Both the position numbers and the translations under genes were made by a program. The notes below the pieces were generated by a model, which was given only the letters and a program-made list of their open reading frames with translations, did not search any database and was not told the DNA's origin. From contig NC_133904.1 in the NCBI RefSeq assembly GCF_964199755.1, positions 806,001-870,000 of the forward strand: a DNA stretch of 64,000 bases. The letters are read 5' to 3'. Origin of the DNA: Larus michahellis. Taxonomy: Eukaryota > Chordata > Aves > Charadriiformes > Laridae. This document shows positions 1 to 11,890 of this stretch, in pieces (position 1 is the stretch's first letter; each line of letters begins with the position of its first letter).

Positions 1-3000
1 TCCTCGCCTCCGCTGCGGGGCACAAACCTTGGTTTCAGGGGAAGGACCAAGGCTGCACCAGCAGCCCCATCCCATCACGCCCAGTTTGCTGGCCTGTCTC
101 AGCTCTGTGCCCGTTTAACCCATCAGGCCGAAGCGTCTCTGAGATATTTCCAAGTACAAACAGCCAGTTACGTGCCTGGCTTTGCATTTATTCGGCGCAA
201 TAACAGATGGGTGCACTGACGAAGTTAACGCCAATCAAGCCCGGTGTGTTCAGGTGGTGTTTGGGAAGTACTCAGCTGTCTGAATATTTAATGGTAACAG
301 AAGCAAAGATGCAATAACTGCTTTAAATTCAAAAGTAATGCATTGCTCTTTACCTGTCTCAGCTATTCCAATAGAAGGTGTCACGCTTTATCTATTTATC
401 ATCCATAATCCATATATCTATCATCCATAATAATTTCTCATCCACAGCTAGCTGTCGCTTTGCGAGCGGATGCAGAGGTGTGAGAGCCAGAGCCGGGTGC
501 TCCCGCCGGTGGGGCTGGCAGCAGACACCCGCCTGCGGGGGGGCCCGGGCGCCCGGCCCCGGGGCTGCCGCCGGAGACCCCCATTTAACCACCCGCCACG
601 CTCTGGCGGGGCACGGCATTGAACGGTGACTGTTCATCTTTAAATTAATGCTAATGTTTGTAAGTAATAGCTACTTATTGTGCTCAAGGTGACCAAAATA
701 CGGACCTCTGCTTTAGCTGGCATTTCTTGTTTACCTGCAGCCTGTTCTGTTGACACACTTTCTGCACTGTCTTCCTCCAGAGCCGGGAAAAGGGGCTGTC
801 AGCTTTGCTTTGCTTTGCTTTTCAGCAGGTACCTGAACCTGAAATTATAGAAAGACAAAGGTTGTTACCATCTGAGCTCCGACACGAGCCCAGCGCCATC
901 CAGATGAGATGTCCAAATGTGTCCCAGCTCGCGGGGCCTGCCTGTAATTTCAATGGCCCAGAGCTCTGCCAGCGTTAGCGTTACACTCCCGAACCAGCTG
1001 CACTCCCAGCCCCAGTCCTGCTCTCCCAAGCCATCCGCAGCGTCAAGCGGACGCTGATTCACCAGTTCGCACTTGCTCTCAGTTTTCTTACACACTGAGA
1101 AGAGATGGAAACAGGAGACCAAATTCTCTGTTATCCCTGAATTACTTTTTGTTGATGAAAAGTTTTGGGAAAGAAGACAACCTTTTCTGGAAAGAGGGTC
1201 GCCCAGGTATCACAACCAGCCCACTGCCTGCCTCAGTCCCCTTACATTTACCTGACCGGAATCTGGAATAAATGCTTGTACATTCTTCATGTAGTATTTT
1301 TCTACAATAATGAATAATTACAACACTATGGTAACCAACAAGGAACCCATCTCTGGCTTTAGGCCCGTATTTTAGAATTGCATGTTGGCTACAGACAGGA
1401 GTTTTTCCCAGAGGGTGCAGACGAGGGAGTGTTCCACCATCAGTTGATCTTTGTGGAGCGCGGAAGCCCTTTAGCTCGTGTTTGTACTCCTTCCATCCTC
1501 AGCTGGGCGCCAATGGCCACGGGAAGCATCTGGACCAGCAACTGAGTTACCTCCTCCAGCAAAATCAGCTCAGTAAGGTGCAGTTGTTCAGGCTCAGACG
1601 GTGTCCCTCAGACACGCCGTACCAAGAAACCCCCCAGCTCTTATATCTCCCAGGATTTCTCCCAGCACGGGGGGAAGGAGGATGACATGCCCCGTGTGTA
1701 TTTGTACGTGTGTCTTCGGTCCCTTTATTGTTTCTGTATATCCTGATATTATTTCTAGCAGCACCATCTGATGGGAAGGGGCTGCTGTTCTCAGAGGTGG
1801 CTTCATGTGCCCCAAGGGACGATCGCGTCCCACCATGCTCCTGGAGGGTGCTTCATGCTCAGCTGAAGAGAATGGCAATGAAGGGTGAGGAAAGGAGGAG
1901 ACTCGAGAGATAAAGAGCGGGAAAGGGGATGAGGGAGGAGAATAAGGCGGTGAGGGTGGAAGTCAGCTGTAAGAGGCCAGGAGTGAAAGAAGGGGCTGAA
2001 GCCGTCCCAGCAACGTCCCCACGCGTACCCATGGGGGAACAGGCTCTAGCATCCAGCTTCCTGACTCCCAGGCATTTAAAATTTTAACCATAATTTGCAA
2101 TTATAACCAGAGGATAAAATTTCAGCCTGTTAGGAGGAGGTGGGAACCTGCAGGGCGATGCACGTTAATTACTGCTGACATACAGGGACAGGCTCATTAG
2201 ACGGAGGTCTCCTTCAGTTCTAGCACGCAATTTTTGGCTCGAGGCAGGTATTTCAGGCCGTAGTTCTACAGCCTGTGCTGCTAGGCAGGTCACAGTAGTC
2301 GCCACATAGACCTTTTCACTGCTCCTTGAGCTGCAGGGATGCAGAGCAGCTCTCGGGGCCGGGAAGGTGCTGGCAAGAGCCAGGCAAGGAGCCGTGGGGA
2401 AGCTCAGAGCTCCTCTCTGCAGCCCCACGCACGGCGGGGTCCGTGCAGGTCCTCACCGCAGGTCCCCTGTGGCGCTGATGATGGAGAAAGAACAGCAGGG
2501 GGGTTCCTGCGCTCAGGGACCACCATCCCGGGTACGGTCTGGGGACAACCTTGCTCAGCCTCAGCTCTGAGCAGGGGGATTTGTTGCCAAAGAGCCTCTG
2601 CTCGGCAGGACCGGCAACACGCCTCCATAAACAACCTGGTTCACAGCAACGTAATTTCCACGCTAGCAATGCTTAGAAGTCCCCACCTGATGTCACACCC
2701 TATAACACACTGTTTCTCTGTCACAATCTGTCACCCCACCAAAGGAGGTGCGTCCCTCCAGAGGGTGTTTGCTGCCACGCTCCCCAGCAAACAGCAGGAC
2801 AAGGCAGAATTCCCTCCAGAGGCGTTCCTCCCGGCTGAAGGATGCCTGCCCGGGATGGAGCCCTCTTGCAGCAGATCCAGTCTGTACCACTGGGTCGCTC
2901 CGGAGCATCTTGTTCGTTCTCCTCCACCAGCATTGCTGCGGGGCGGCACCTCGCCATGGGACCCCTACCTCGCCATGGGACCCCTACCAAGCTCCGCGGG

Positions 3001-6000
3001 CGGATCTGGATGCCCTGCAATGCCTCGAGCCCCGGGCAGTGTCAGATGTATCTCCCCACCTTCGCTTCTGGTTGCACCCAACTGGGCTTGGGTCTTCTCG
3101 GGAAATGGTCTCCTCTGCGAGGCAGAGCCTGTATCTTCTACCAGGCTCCCTGTGGGATCAAAGTCACCAGCCTTTTTTTGGTCCTAAAGATCCTTTTTAG
3201 GCTCTTCATCCCTGGATTTCTGCACTTCCCTTAGGGAGCTCTTTCTGGCGGAGCCCCTCGTGGTGGGGAGCTCGCTGCCTGCTCCGGGCATCGCACCCGC
3301 GGTGCCGCCGTGTCTCCCCTCGTGGAGGAAGGCGCTTGCGAACAGAGAGACAGCACGACGTGTGACTGTTTGAGTCGGCAACTCACAACAATTGCTTTGA
3401 CTTTTTTCCCTGCTTGCAGAGCTAATCATAAGTGTGTCAGAAAAAGCTTTGCTCCGTGCGCTCGCGGCAGAGACTCCAGATTGGAGGCACTGTGCTTCTG
3501 CCTGGCTAGATGGGGCACGCAGGGTTTTCTCCTCGTTCTGAGTCACTGGTTTGGCAGACATTTACATCACCGATCCATAAAAGTGCAAATACAACTTTCA
3601 GTCTCCTTGGGTACTCACAGAGGTAACGCTGAAAAACACTCTTGGCAGTTTTTTGCTAGCAAGATGCGCTCTGGTTTATATTTAGAGAATACAAATAGGG
3701 AATAGTTCTGAATCCAGCCCAGAAATCCATTTAAAATATTCCTATAATTCTATCTACAGACCCTTTCTGAAAATGTTGTAACAGGCAGAGAGAAGGGTAT
3801 CTCTGTCTCTGTGTCTGGGGACTGGGGGGGTCCGTACAAACGCGTTACTGGGGTCGCGTGTCCCCACCAACACACCCAGGGAAATTTTGCCATGACCCGC
3901 CACCGTGCATCATGGCCAGCGCCTGTGATTTCTTCTATGATTCTCATGATATTTAGTGGTGTTTTTCTGAAAGTCCTGCTTCTTGCTCTCCATGACTAAG
4001 AAGTAATCACAGTCTCTGTCAAAAAAAGAAATAATCTATCCCTCCTGATTGCAAAAGAAGGCTTGAAAATGTGAGGCATATGGACCAGAGGGTGCCCAGC
4101 AGGGGCCAGAAATAAGACAGCAGGAAAAGCAGCCCTGGGGATTTTTGCTCTCCATCTCGGGCTCTGCACCCCTGGCTCCTGATTTTCAGCCATGAGGTCT
4201 GAGATTTGCTAGTGCTGTCCCTGATGTGTGTGCAAAAATTTCAGTGTAAGGAAATACTTACTTTTCAAGGACGCTTGAGGGGCTTGGGAATATAATCCAA
4301 CAAGATTTGGGCACCCTAACTCCGTTCAGCTCTGCTGAAGCCCCATCCTGTAAGTGCCTGTGGGAGCCCTCGTCCGTGCGGGGCTCCCGTCCTGCCGCCT
4401 CCCCAGGACCGGGCTCCCCGGGCATCTGCAGGCACTGAGAGGCGGCAGAAAAGCCCTCACAACACCAGAGCCAGTCTCCAAACGGACCAAAACGAGTGGG
4501 AGGGTTGTAGTATGGGAGGACCCAGGCACTGCAGGAATTTGGGTGGCCTTTCATTGCAGGGGAGGATGGTAATAACTCGGAGCAGCTGCCAAGGGCAGGC
4601 ACGTGGGACCCTCCAGGGCTGGGGCTGGGAGCTGTAGCGCTGGGGCTGGGGCCAGGATGAGCAGAAGAAGCCGAACATGTGGTCCTGGGTCCTGCTGCGC
4701 GTGATGTGATGGGTGGGATGTCACCAAGTGAGGATGGCACCGGGAGACGGGGGCAGGGTTTGGGGGGGCAGGTATCAGGTACGACTCTTCTCACCTTAAC
4801 CAGACAGGCCACCCCATAGCGAGACACTTGATGAGCCCTTGCAAAAAAAACAACCCACAATTGCCTGAACTCTGTGTTTTTCCGAGCCGCAGAAGAGCAG
4901 CCGCTGCTGCCACTGCGGGCCCCATCTGCCTGCGGGCTGCCAGCCACGTTTCGAGCTGCCCCAGCTCCGAGCTGTGCACAGAGCGCAGCCAAGCTGGCGG
5001 ATTTCCCACAGAAAGGATTCAAGCTTGCTCCCCAGCCTCTGCGAGGGGATGGCAGGACACGAGCCTTTGGGAACCCTCCTGAAACCTCTCTTTCCTCGAG
5101 GAAGGCAGGAGGTGTGCTGCCCCGAGGTACAGCCGGTCTGCTCAGCAGCAGCCTGACCCTATTAACAGCAAATAGCCCAGCACTCCGCCCCCGCCGCTCC
5201 TCCGAATAGCACAAGGCTTGACAAGCATTGGAATTAATTTGGATTTAATCTAAACTACTCGTGGCGTTTCTGCTTTGAACTCTGCCTGCTTCTTCCAGCA
5301 GCAGGCGGAGGGGCTGTCGCTTCGGCTCTCGTACGGGTGAAACACCCCCAAGTTCCGTGGTACCGGGAGCTGCGCCGCGGGCCGGGCAGGACAGCCGCAG
5401 AGCAGGGCTCCTGGTACCACCTGGGCTGCAGGAGTACCTCTGTGGCCGGAGCCTCTTCCTTCCCATTTGTAAAACATCTTCCTAGCCTTGGTGGGGGAGG
5501 AGGTCTGCTCCCGCAGCCCCCGCGCGCGGCTGGAGGCGATGGCTCCGCAGAGAGATGGGGAATGACAACTGCCCGCCCTGGCGCGCTCCCCGCTCGGGTC
5601 TCATCCTGCCACCCTCCATCCAGCCGGGATGCGATGCCGAGGGGATGTCGGCGGGGGACGGCAGTGTCCCACCGACGTGCGGGAAATCAAATGCTCAATT
5701 AGTATTTTTCCAAAGGAAGAAGGAATGGGAGAACCTCCGTAACTGAAGCACACATTGTGCAGATCCGAGAGAGTTTAAAACAACGCTTGCCGAGGGAGGA
5801 GAGGGCAGGGAGTCAGCCTCAGCCGTCTTGCTGAAACGACCAGGGCTTGGGCACCGCGGAAAGAAAATGCATTTGCGTGATGAGCGTTTCAGGCAATGGG
5901 CGTTGCTTTTCCTAACTTGCTTTTGTTTTACTCTTAAATATGTTTAAAATTACTATCTTCAAAATATTTCTAGTAGAACCCTGTTGTCTGAAGAAAATGG

Positions 6001-9000
6001 ACTCCCAGGGTGCTTCTGCACCTAAAAATTCAGCAGCCTGGGTTGAATAGTTACTGCTTATTACCTTCATTTTATATAAAGATGTTTTGGCAATTGTAGC
6101 TGCAAGAGAACCGCAAAGATAATTTGCGCGTGTGCGGACAGGCCGTTGGGCTGCCAGCAGGGAGGGGATAATCCCGTGCATTTCTGGGGCTGTGCGTTTA
6201 CTGCACGTGTCGGGTGGAAAGAGCTGAAGAGATTTGTGAGAGCTGTTCAGGGCCCACCTGGAAAGGCAGCAAGCACACCCTCTGACATGCTGCTGCCCCG
6301 ACAAATTATCTTCAAAAATTGTGGCATTTTGATGACACCAGCGCATTTGACCATTTCAGAGCGCGCAGCCAGCCGGGAGAACGAGCCTCGGGCCGGGCGA
6401 GGTGGGCGAGCAGGCGGGGGCCGTGTGCGATGCAGCCAGCCAGCTCCGCCGGCATCCCGCCGGTCTTCGTTCTGCCCTTCTGAGAACACGCTGCTGCGGA
6501 GCTGGCTTTCGTTAGAGCCTAACAAGGGCAATCCAGTGCGTTAGTCCACAGCCTCCAGTCTGCCCGAGTTACTTAATGCTGTTTCTATCGATAAGACCCT
6601 GGAAAATCAATGCAGCGATGATGCCCACTTGTTATTTCAGTAAATGGCCTTTTCTCCACAAAACAGATCCTTTTTACAGGTTAATGAATCATAAGGCAAA
6701 AGACGCCTTTCAAAGGATTTCACCCGCAGGAGAGGACGGGGAGGATGCGCGCTTGGGCAGTCTCGGGGCTGCGGCAGGGCACTTCTCTGGGAGCTACAGC
6801 AGCGGCGCCGGGAAACAAACTAAACCTTCCTTTCCACTTTCGGAAACCCTGGGGCTTTTGCTTCTGCTTTGTTTGGATTTTTTTTTCTGTGTGTAAAGTT
6901 ACCTTTTTATTTAGAGTCAATATGAAATTCTCTTGCCCCTGCGGATTTCTGAGTGCTGTCTGGGAGTCAGAGATTGTGCCGAGCTGCAGAAAAGAAATTA
7001 AAAAGTAGGTATTGTGCCCAGGAACCGTAAGTAGTTCCCGTAAGAAAAAGTACCCTAGTGGGATCATAGTTAGGAAAGGAATTGGTGTCTGTAGTAGCTG
7101 GTTTCCAAATGCAAGGAGCCCGTTTATCTGGGCTATTATCACAACATTGGTATTCCCTTTTAGGTTCACAATACCGACAGCTTTCCTCTTCCCTTCGGGC
7201 TGCGTCCTCACTGCCTTGTCCTAACCCGGCCCGGAGGGGCCGCATCCTGGCTCCAGCAGCTCGGTGCTGGGGGACGCGGGTTCCTCAGGCCTGAGAGCGA
7301 CCCCGAAGGCTGCAGCTCTTTTCTGGGCTTTCTCAGGAGGAACAGAAAGGAACTGAGCAGCACACGGGGAGCGCGGGGCCGCCCAGGGATCCCAGTCACC
7401 ACCCGATGGCGTTCAGCGTGAGAAGGGGATGGTCCAGCCCAGAAGGTACACAGGGGTGTATCCACAGACGTGCTGAATGCTCTGAAGAGGTCACTTTATG
7501 TCTAATTGCAATAAGAATATTGTCTGCACTAAGCCAAACCTTTACGAAAATGAAGGTGCACTGCAATTCCACAGCTGGAGCTAACATGGTATGAAATACA
7601 CCTACTAGACACATTTATTACATGACGACATCCATCAACTGCAGTAATATTTTTATACACTTGATGTTTCTAATGAGGTGAATTAGGAACAAAGAGATTG
7701 AGAAAGAGAAGAGGGAGGAAGACGTGAGTGAAAGCTAACACTTGGAGAGGAGCTCCCCAGGCAGCCGATCACCGCCACGCTGCAGTCAAGAGCAAAGTAT
7801 TTCTGAGCAGAAATGTATTCTTGTTCCGAGTCTGCGCTGGGAAATGAAACCCCAGTACCTGGCAAATGAGAAACGGGGAAGCAGACACGAGCTGATCGAT
7901 TAGAAGTCACAAAATATAAAAAACTGATGAAGAGAAAAAAACCCATCGGATGGAAAGGATCAGAAACAACAATAAGACCTGCGTGTTTACCGGGAGCAAT
8001 GGGATAACAACATGTTGGACCACAGCCCCTCCGAAATAGCGGGGCCGTTGATTTCTGTGCCCACAGATCAGACGGGGCAGTGAGCATTGTCTTCTGCAGC
8101 CGGCAAGGGGCAGGGGGCAGTGCCTCAACCACAGAACGACAAACACGTTTCCAATCTACTGGCAACCAGCGGAGACGGAAAACAGCCACAATCGGGAACA
8201 CCTGGATCTGAAAAGAGTCGGTTGACCCAATGCCGTTGATTTTGAATACGCTTTTGAATACTGGGGAAAATCCGAAAGAAAGCAAAGTGCTGATGCTTTA
8301 TTGATATTCAAGCAGACTGGCAGGTTTCTAGATAGGAAATCTAATGGAAAAATCGAGACAGAATTAAGGGACAAAAGTATAATTATTGCCAATACAGTTT
8401 TACAGACAGCAGATTCTGTCAAATAAACGTGTTTTCACTCCTTGATTAGATGACAATTGAGCGAAGTTGTGCAGATGTGCTGTAATACGGGGTTTGCAAA
8501 GACGAGCATCACCCAGAGGTCGGGGCTGAGGCGGTGCTGGCCAGCTGGCAGGTCTGTGCCACGGCGCCGCTTCCGGAGGGGCTCGCCAGCCACCGCTAGT
8601 AATCTTTTTTAATCAGCAAATTGTTAGCAAATGCAAGATCACTGCTGATAAAACATATGGATGATTAACAGCCTGGCAGGACAGTCACTAACAAGGAAGA
8701 GCAGCTGAGGCACACGGGGCTCTGAAATGCTCCGCTCACACAAATGGAGAGCGTTTTAAACGGATGACGATAAAATCGGACACGTGAGAGCAAGGTGCAC
8801 TGGCCGTGCCCGGGCGGTGGGGCATGGTAAGGGTGCCGGCGAGTGCTCCTGGAGAGCCTTGGGAGAGCACAGCGGGAGCGCCCAGGGTGCTCCTGGCAAG
8901 CAAAGCCAACGGCGAGAGGAGCAGGGCAGTGAATTTGCCCATGGAAAATTCAATTATCCGGTGTTTAGGCCAAAACTGGAAATCTGCATTCAGGTTTGGT

Positions 9001-11525
9001 GTTTGAGTTCTTAACAGAGACGTGCAGAGAGCACAGAAGAGAAAGAATAAAACCACTGAGAGGCTGGTAAAAATACCCTACGAGCTCCATCTGTTTAACT
9101 GATAAAGAATACCGAGAGTTGACTTTATTATATAAATATCTTTACGGTAAGAAAACACCTGACGGCTAAAGGCTCTTTTATTTAACACAGAAAGGCAGAG
9201 GTGGTGCCGAGGGCTGGGAGTCAAAGCTGAGAAGCTGAGAGGAGAGACAAAGCACACGGGGTTCACAGTGGGGCCAGGCGCGATGACTCCCCACACCCTT
9301 AAAACACGTTTCTACAAAATCTGTCCCACTGGAAGGCAGGTTCCTGCACAGGGGACCGCCGCAGCCCTGAGATGGGTCTCCTGTGTCTATTCTCACTGGT
9401 CCTGAACCTGCGACGGGTTTGGAGCCTGAAAAACAGATTTCTAAATGCCGCTCTTCAAAAAGCAGACAGGGAAGATGAAAGAGAGAGAAGTTAAAAAAAG
9501 AGATAAAGGCTTTGCAAGCAAATAGCAATTAACCTTCCTGTTCCGAAAACCTGGCTTCCCAGAGCTCGGCCGCATGGCAGCAGGGAGGGGGAGCGCCAGG
9601 AGCCTCGGCTGCAGCACAGCCCTGCCGGGGATGCAGGGCTGGCTGAGCACCGCGGCGGCACGGTTCGGCTTTCGCACTGGCTCCGGTGCGACCATGGGTG
9701 CTGCCGCATGCGTACCGGGAGCAGGGACATCACCTCCGCGCCCCAGCTGGCACTGACAGCAGGGCACAGTGCTCCACGTCCCAGCTCTGTGAAGCCAAGG
9801 TGATGGAGAGGGGAGGCTTTTTTGCCTGTGCCTGCTGGGCTCTGGCCCGGCTGCTGCCACGGCCATGGGGGGCCGGTGGGGATGGGAGCACAACCCAGCG
9901 GCGCCCGGATGGAGCTCCACCAGCCTGAGCGTGACGGTGCTGCAGGGAACGGTGTGCCAGGGGGACAGCGGGCACGTGGGGATTTAGTGTCCATATGCAC
10001 CTCCCAGCGGAACAGAAAGATTGCAGCATGCAGTGCTGCGTTTTATTAATCAGCTGAAACGACTGTATTACACCCTTGCATAATAAATCCACTCCTGTGC
10101 CACTGAAGAAACCCTACCCAACACGGAGCATCGGATGCGCTTCAGCAGGAGACACCGTGGCAGGGCAGAAATCACCAGCGGCTGCATCCACAAGTACTGG
10201 CAGGATCCGAGAGGCAAGCCTGTGGCTATAGGGTCAGGAGGAGCCAGGGGTGCGGGACGGTGACAGCGGGGGCTCAGCACGGCCAGCCTGGCACGGGGCG
10301 GGCATGGCCACGAGGACCTGGGCAGGCAGCCTCGTGGAGCTCTTCCCTTTGGCACCGGGGACAATGACCGGGGCGGTCTCTGGTTCTCAGCTCCGACACG
10401 CGGGCAGCTCTGACAAGCTGCAATTGCATTTTTGCATCTGCCAAGCAATTAGCAAAAATAGCTCCCACTAGAGAGTAATGATGGCACCTTCCCACTGCAC
10501 AGCACCTTGGAACCAGGAGCTTGGCCATTAGAAAGGTCTCGTGCAAAATAAAGGAGCTGAGAAACCAAGCGAGACAAGCAGAAAAAGGTGGAGATTCCCC
10601 AGCACGTGTTGCGAGCGAGGGCAGCTTGCGGGGAAGGGCCTCTGGAAGGCATCTCAGTGCATCGGTGGTGGGACCCTGACCTCAGCGTCACTTCTCAGGC
10701 TGGTACCGCAGCACGGTGCGTGTCCTGGCTCCCACCGTCCATGACCTGCGTGCTGGGCGCAGACAGACCTGCAGACAAATTCCCTCTGCCCAGCAGAAAC
10801 AGGGGTACAGGCGCAGGGCATTAGCAGTACCTGGAAGAGCTGTCAGCATCCTTCAGGAGTGGGAATACTCATAAATATGGAGTGAAAAATAGTTCAGTCA
10901 ATAGGAGCAGCAGCTCCGAAGAGCGGCACAGCTTCTCGCAGAGCCCATTGCCATGGTACCTGTCAGCAGTTCGCAGCATTGTTTCACACGTCCTACTGCT
11001 CTGAAAGGATCTTTTTTAAGAAGCAGCATTTTAAAACTGAGCAATGAAGATAACTATCTTGTCACCCCACCTTGGCACCCATAAACCCAGTGACCTCAGC
11101 GTGTGTTTGGTGAATGATATTAACTCAATATATTCCAGAATATAAAACCCGAGAAGTACTGACTGGCTGAACCTCACAAAGTCCATTACTGATACTTTAT
11201 CCCATTACAGATGACTTCAGTAGCGAATGGATCCTCCTAACTTGGTTCCTAACTTGGAGGTATTTAACAGTAGCAAAATCAGGCTTTTACTCTGAAAACG
11301 TGAGTTTCATCATGAAAAAGGCATCTCAACACGGTGCTTATGTATCTGCCACGTTTCCCTTCATGCTGGGAAGATCCTGTGCTCCCCCATGAGATCACCG
11401 GGAACTTCCAAGAGGGCTATCAGTCAGGCCCATAACTGTTTTCAATCAGCTTCTGACCCCTTCTCCCAGTCGCCCTGTTGCTGCGCTGCCCCTGCGAGCC
11501 CTGACCTGCGCCGGGCTGGGCCGCT
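1..11525. other. Gene-poor flank, left end
   Basis: No exon of a known gene was recognised on either strand. Long open frames exist (2339-3187 on +, 282 codons; 4258-5214 on -, 318 codons; 7683-8285 on -, 200 codons). The first two lie in GC-rich DNA, overlap open frames on the opposite strand and are rich in Ser, Pro, Gly, Ala and Arg; I treat all three as chance. GC-rich patches occur at about 470-620, 2340-3060, 4350-5700 and 9540-9990. AT-rich blocks with homeodomain-like motifs sit near 8590-8700 and 10410-10500. By human synteny (memory) this could be the flank or first intron of FRMD5, but no FRMD5 exon was seen. Confidence 0.6.
2950..2987. repeat. 19-bp direct tandem duplication, two copies
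   Basis: The unit CTCGCCATGGGACCCCTAC occurs at 2950-2968 and again immediately at 2969-2987 with no mismatch. It is a small perfect tandem duplication in a GC-rich non-coding stretch. Confidence 0.9.
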
Positions 11526-11890
11526 GCGGGGCGGTCGGGGGAGCAGGATGTGGGGCGGTCGGGGGAGCAGGACGTGGGGCAGTCGGGGGAGAAGGACGTG
11601 GGGCGATCAGGGGAGCAGGACGTGGGGTGGTCAGGGGAGCAGGACATGGGGCAGTCGGGAGAGCAGGATACGGGGCAGTCGGGGGAGCAGGACGTGGGGT
11701 GATCGGGGGAGCAGGATGTGGGGTGATCGGGGGAGCAGGATGTGGGGTGGTCAGGGGAGCAGGACGTGGGGCAATCAGGGGAGCAGGACGTGGGGCGGTT
11801 GGGGGAGCAGGACGTGGGGTGGTCAGGGGAGCAGGACGTGGGGCGGTCAGGGGAGCAGGACATGGGGTGGTCGGGGGAGCAGGATGTGGA
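11526..11890. repeat. 24-bp G-rich minisatellite, about 15 copies
   Basis: A tandem array whose unit reads approximately GTGGGGCGGTCGGGGGAGCA followed by GGAC (24 bp). About 15 copies differ by scattered substitutions (C/T at GGAC/GGAT, GGTC/GATC/AGTC) but not by length, so the period is constant. Because 24 is a multiple of 3 and no copy carries a stop in several frames, the array keeps long frames open on both strands: on + a repeat of the type R-G-S-R-T-W-G-x, on - of the type C-S-P-D-x-P-T-S. These are artefacts of the repeat, not evidence of a protein. Each unit has two G runs of four to five, so the + strand could form G-quadruplexes. Confidence 0.92.

Noticed and set aside
2339..3187. 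282-codon open frame on the plus strand
   Set aside because: Same reasons, and it runs through a small tandem duplication. No recognisable domain.
3926..3950. CR1 3' tail-like TTCTATGATTCTCATGAT
   Set aside because: Only one imperfect unit and no CR1 body upstream; too short to support.
4258..5214. 318-codon open frame on the minus strand, the longest in the window
   Set aside because: GC-rich DNA with few stops; composition is biased to Ser, Pro, Gly, Ala and Arg; overlapping frames are open on the other strand; no family similarity or promoter.
7683..8285. 200-codon open frame on the minus strand
   Set aside because: A frame of this length is expected about once by chance in a window of this size; no domain recognised.
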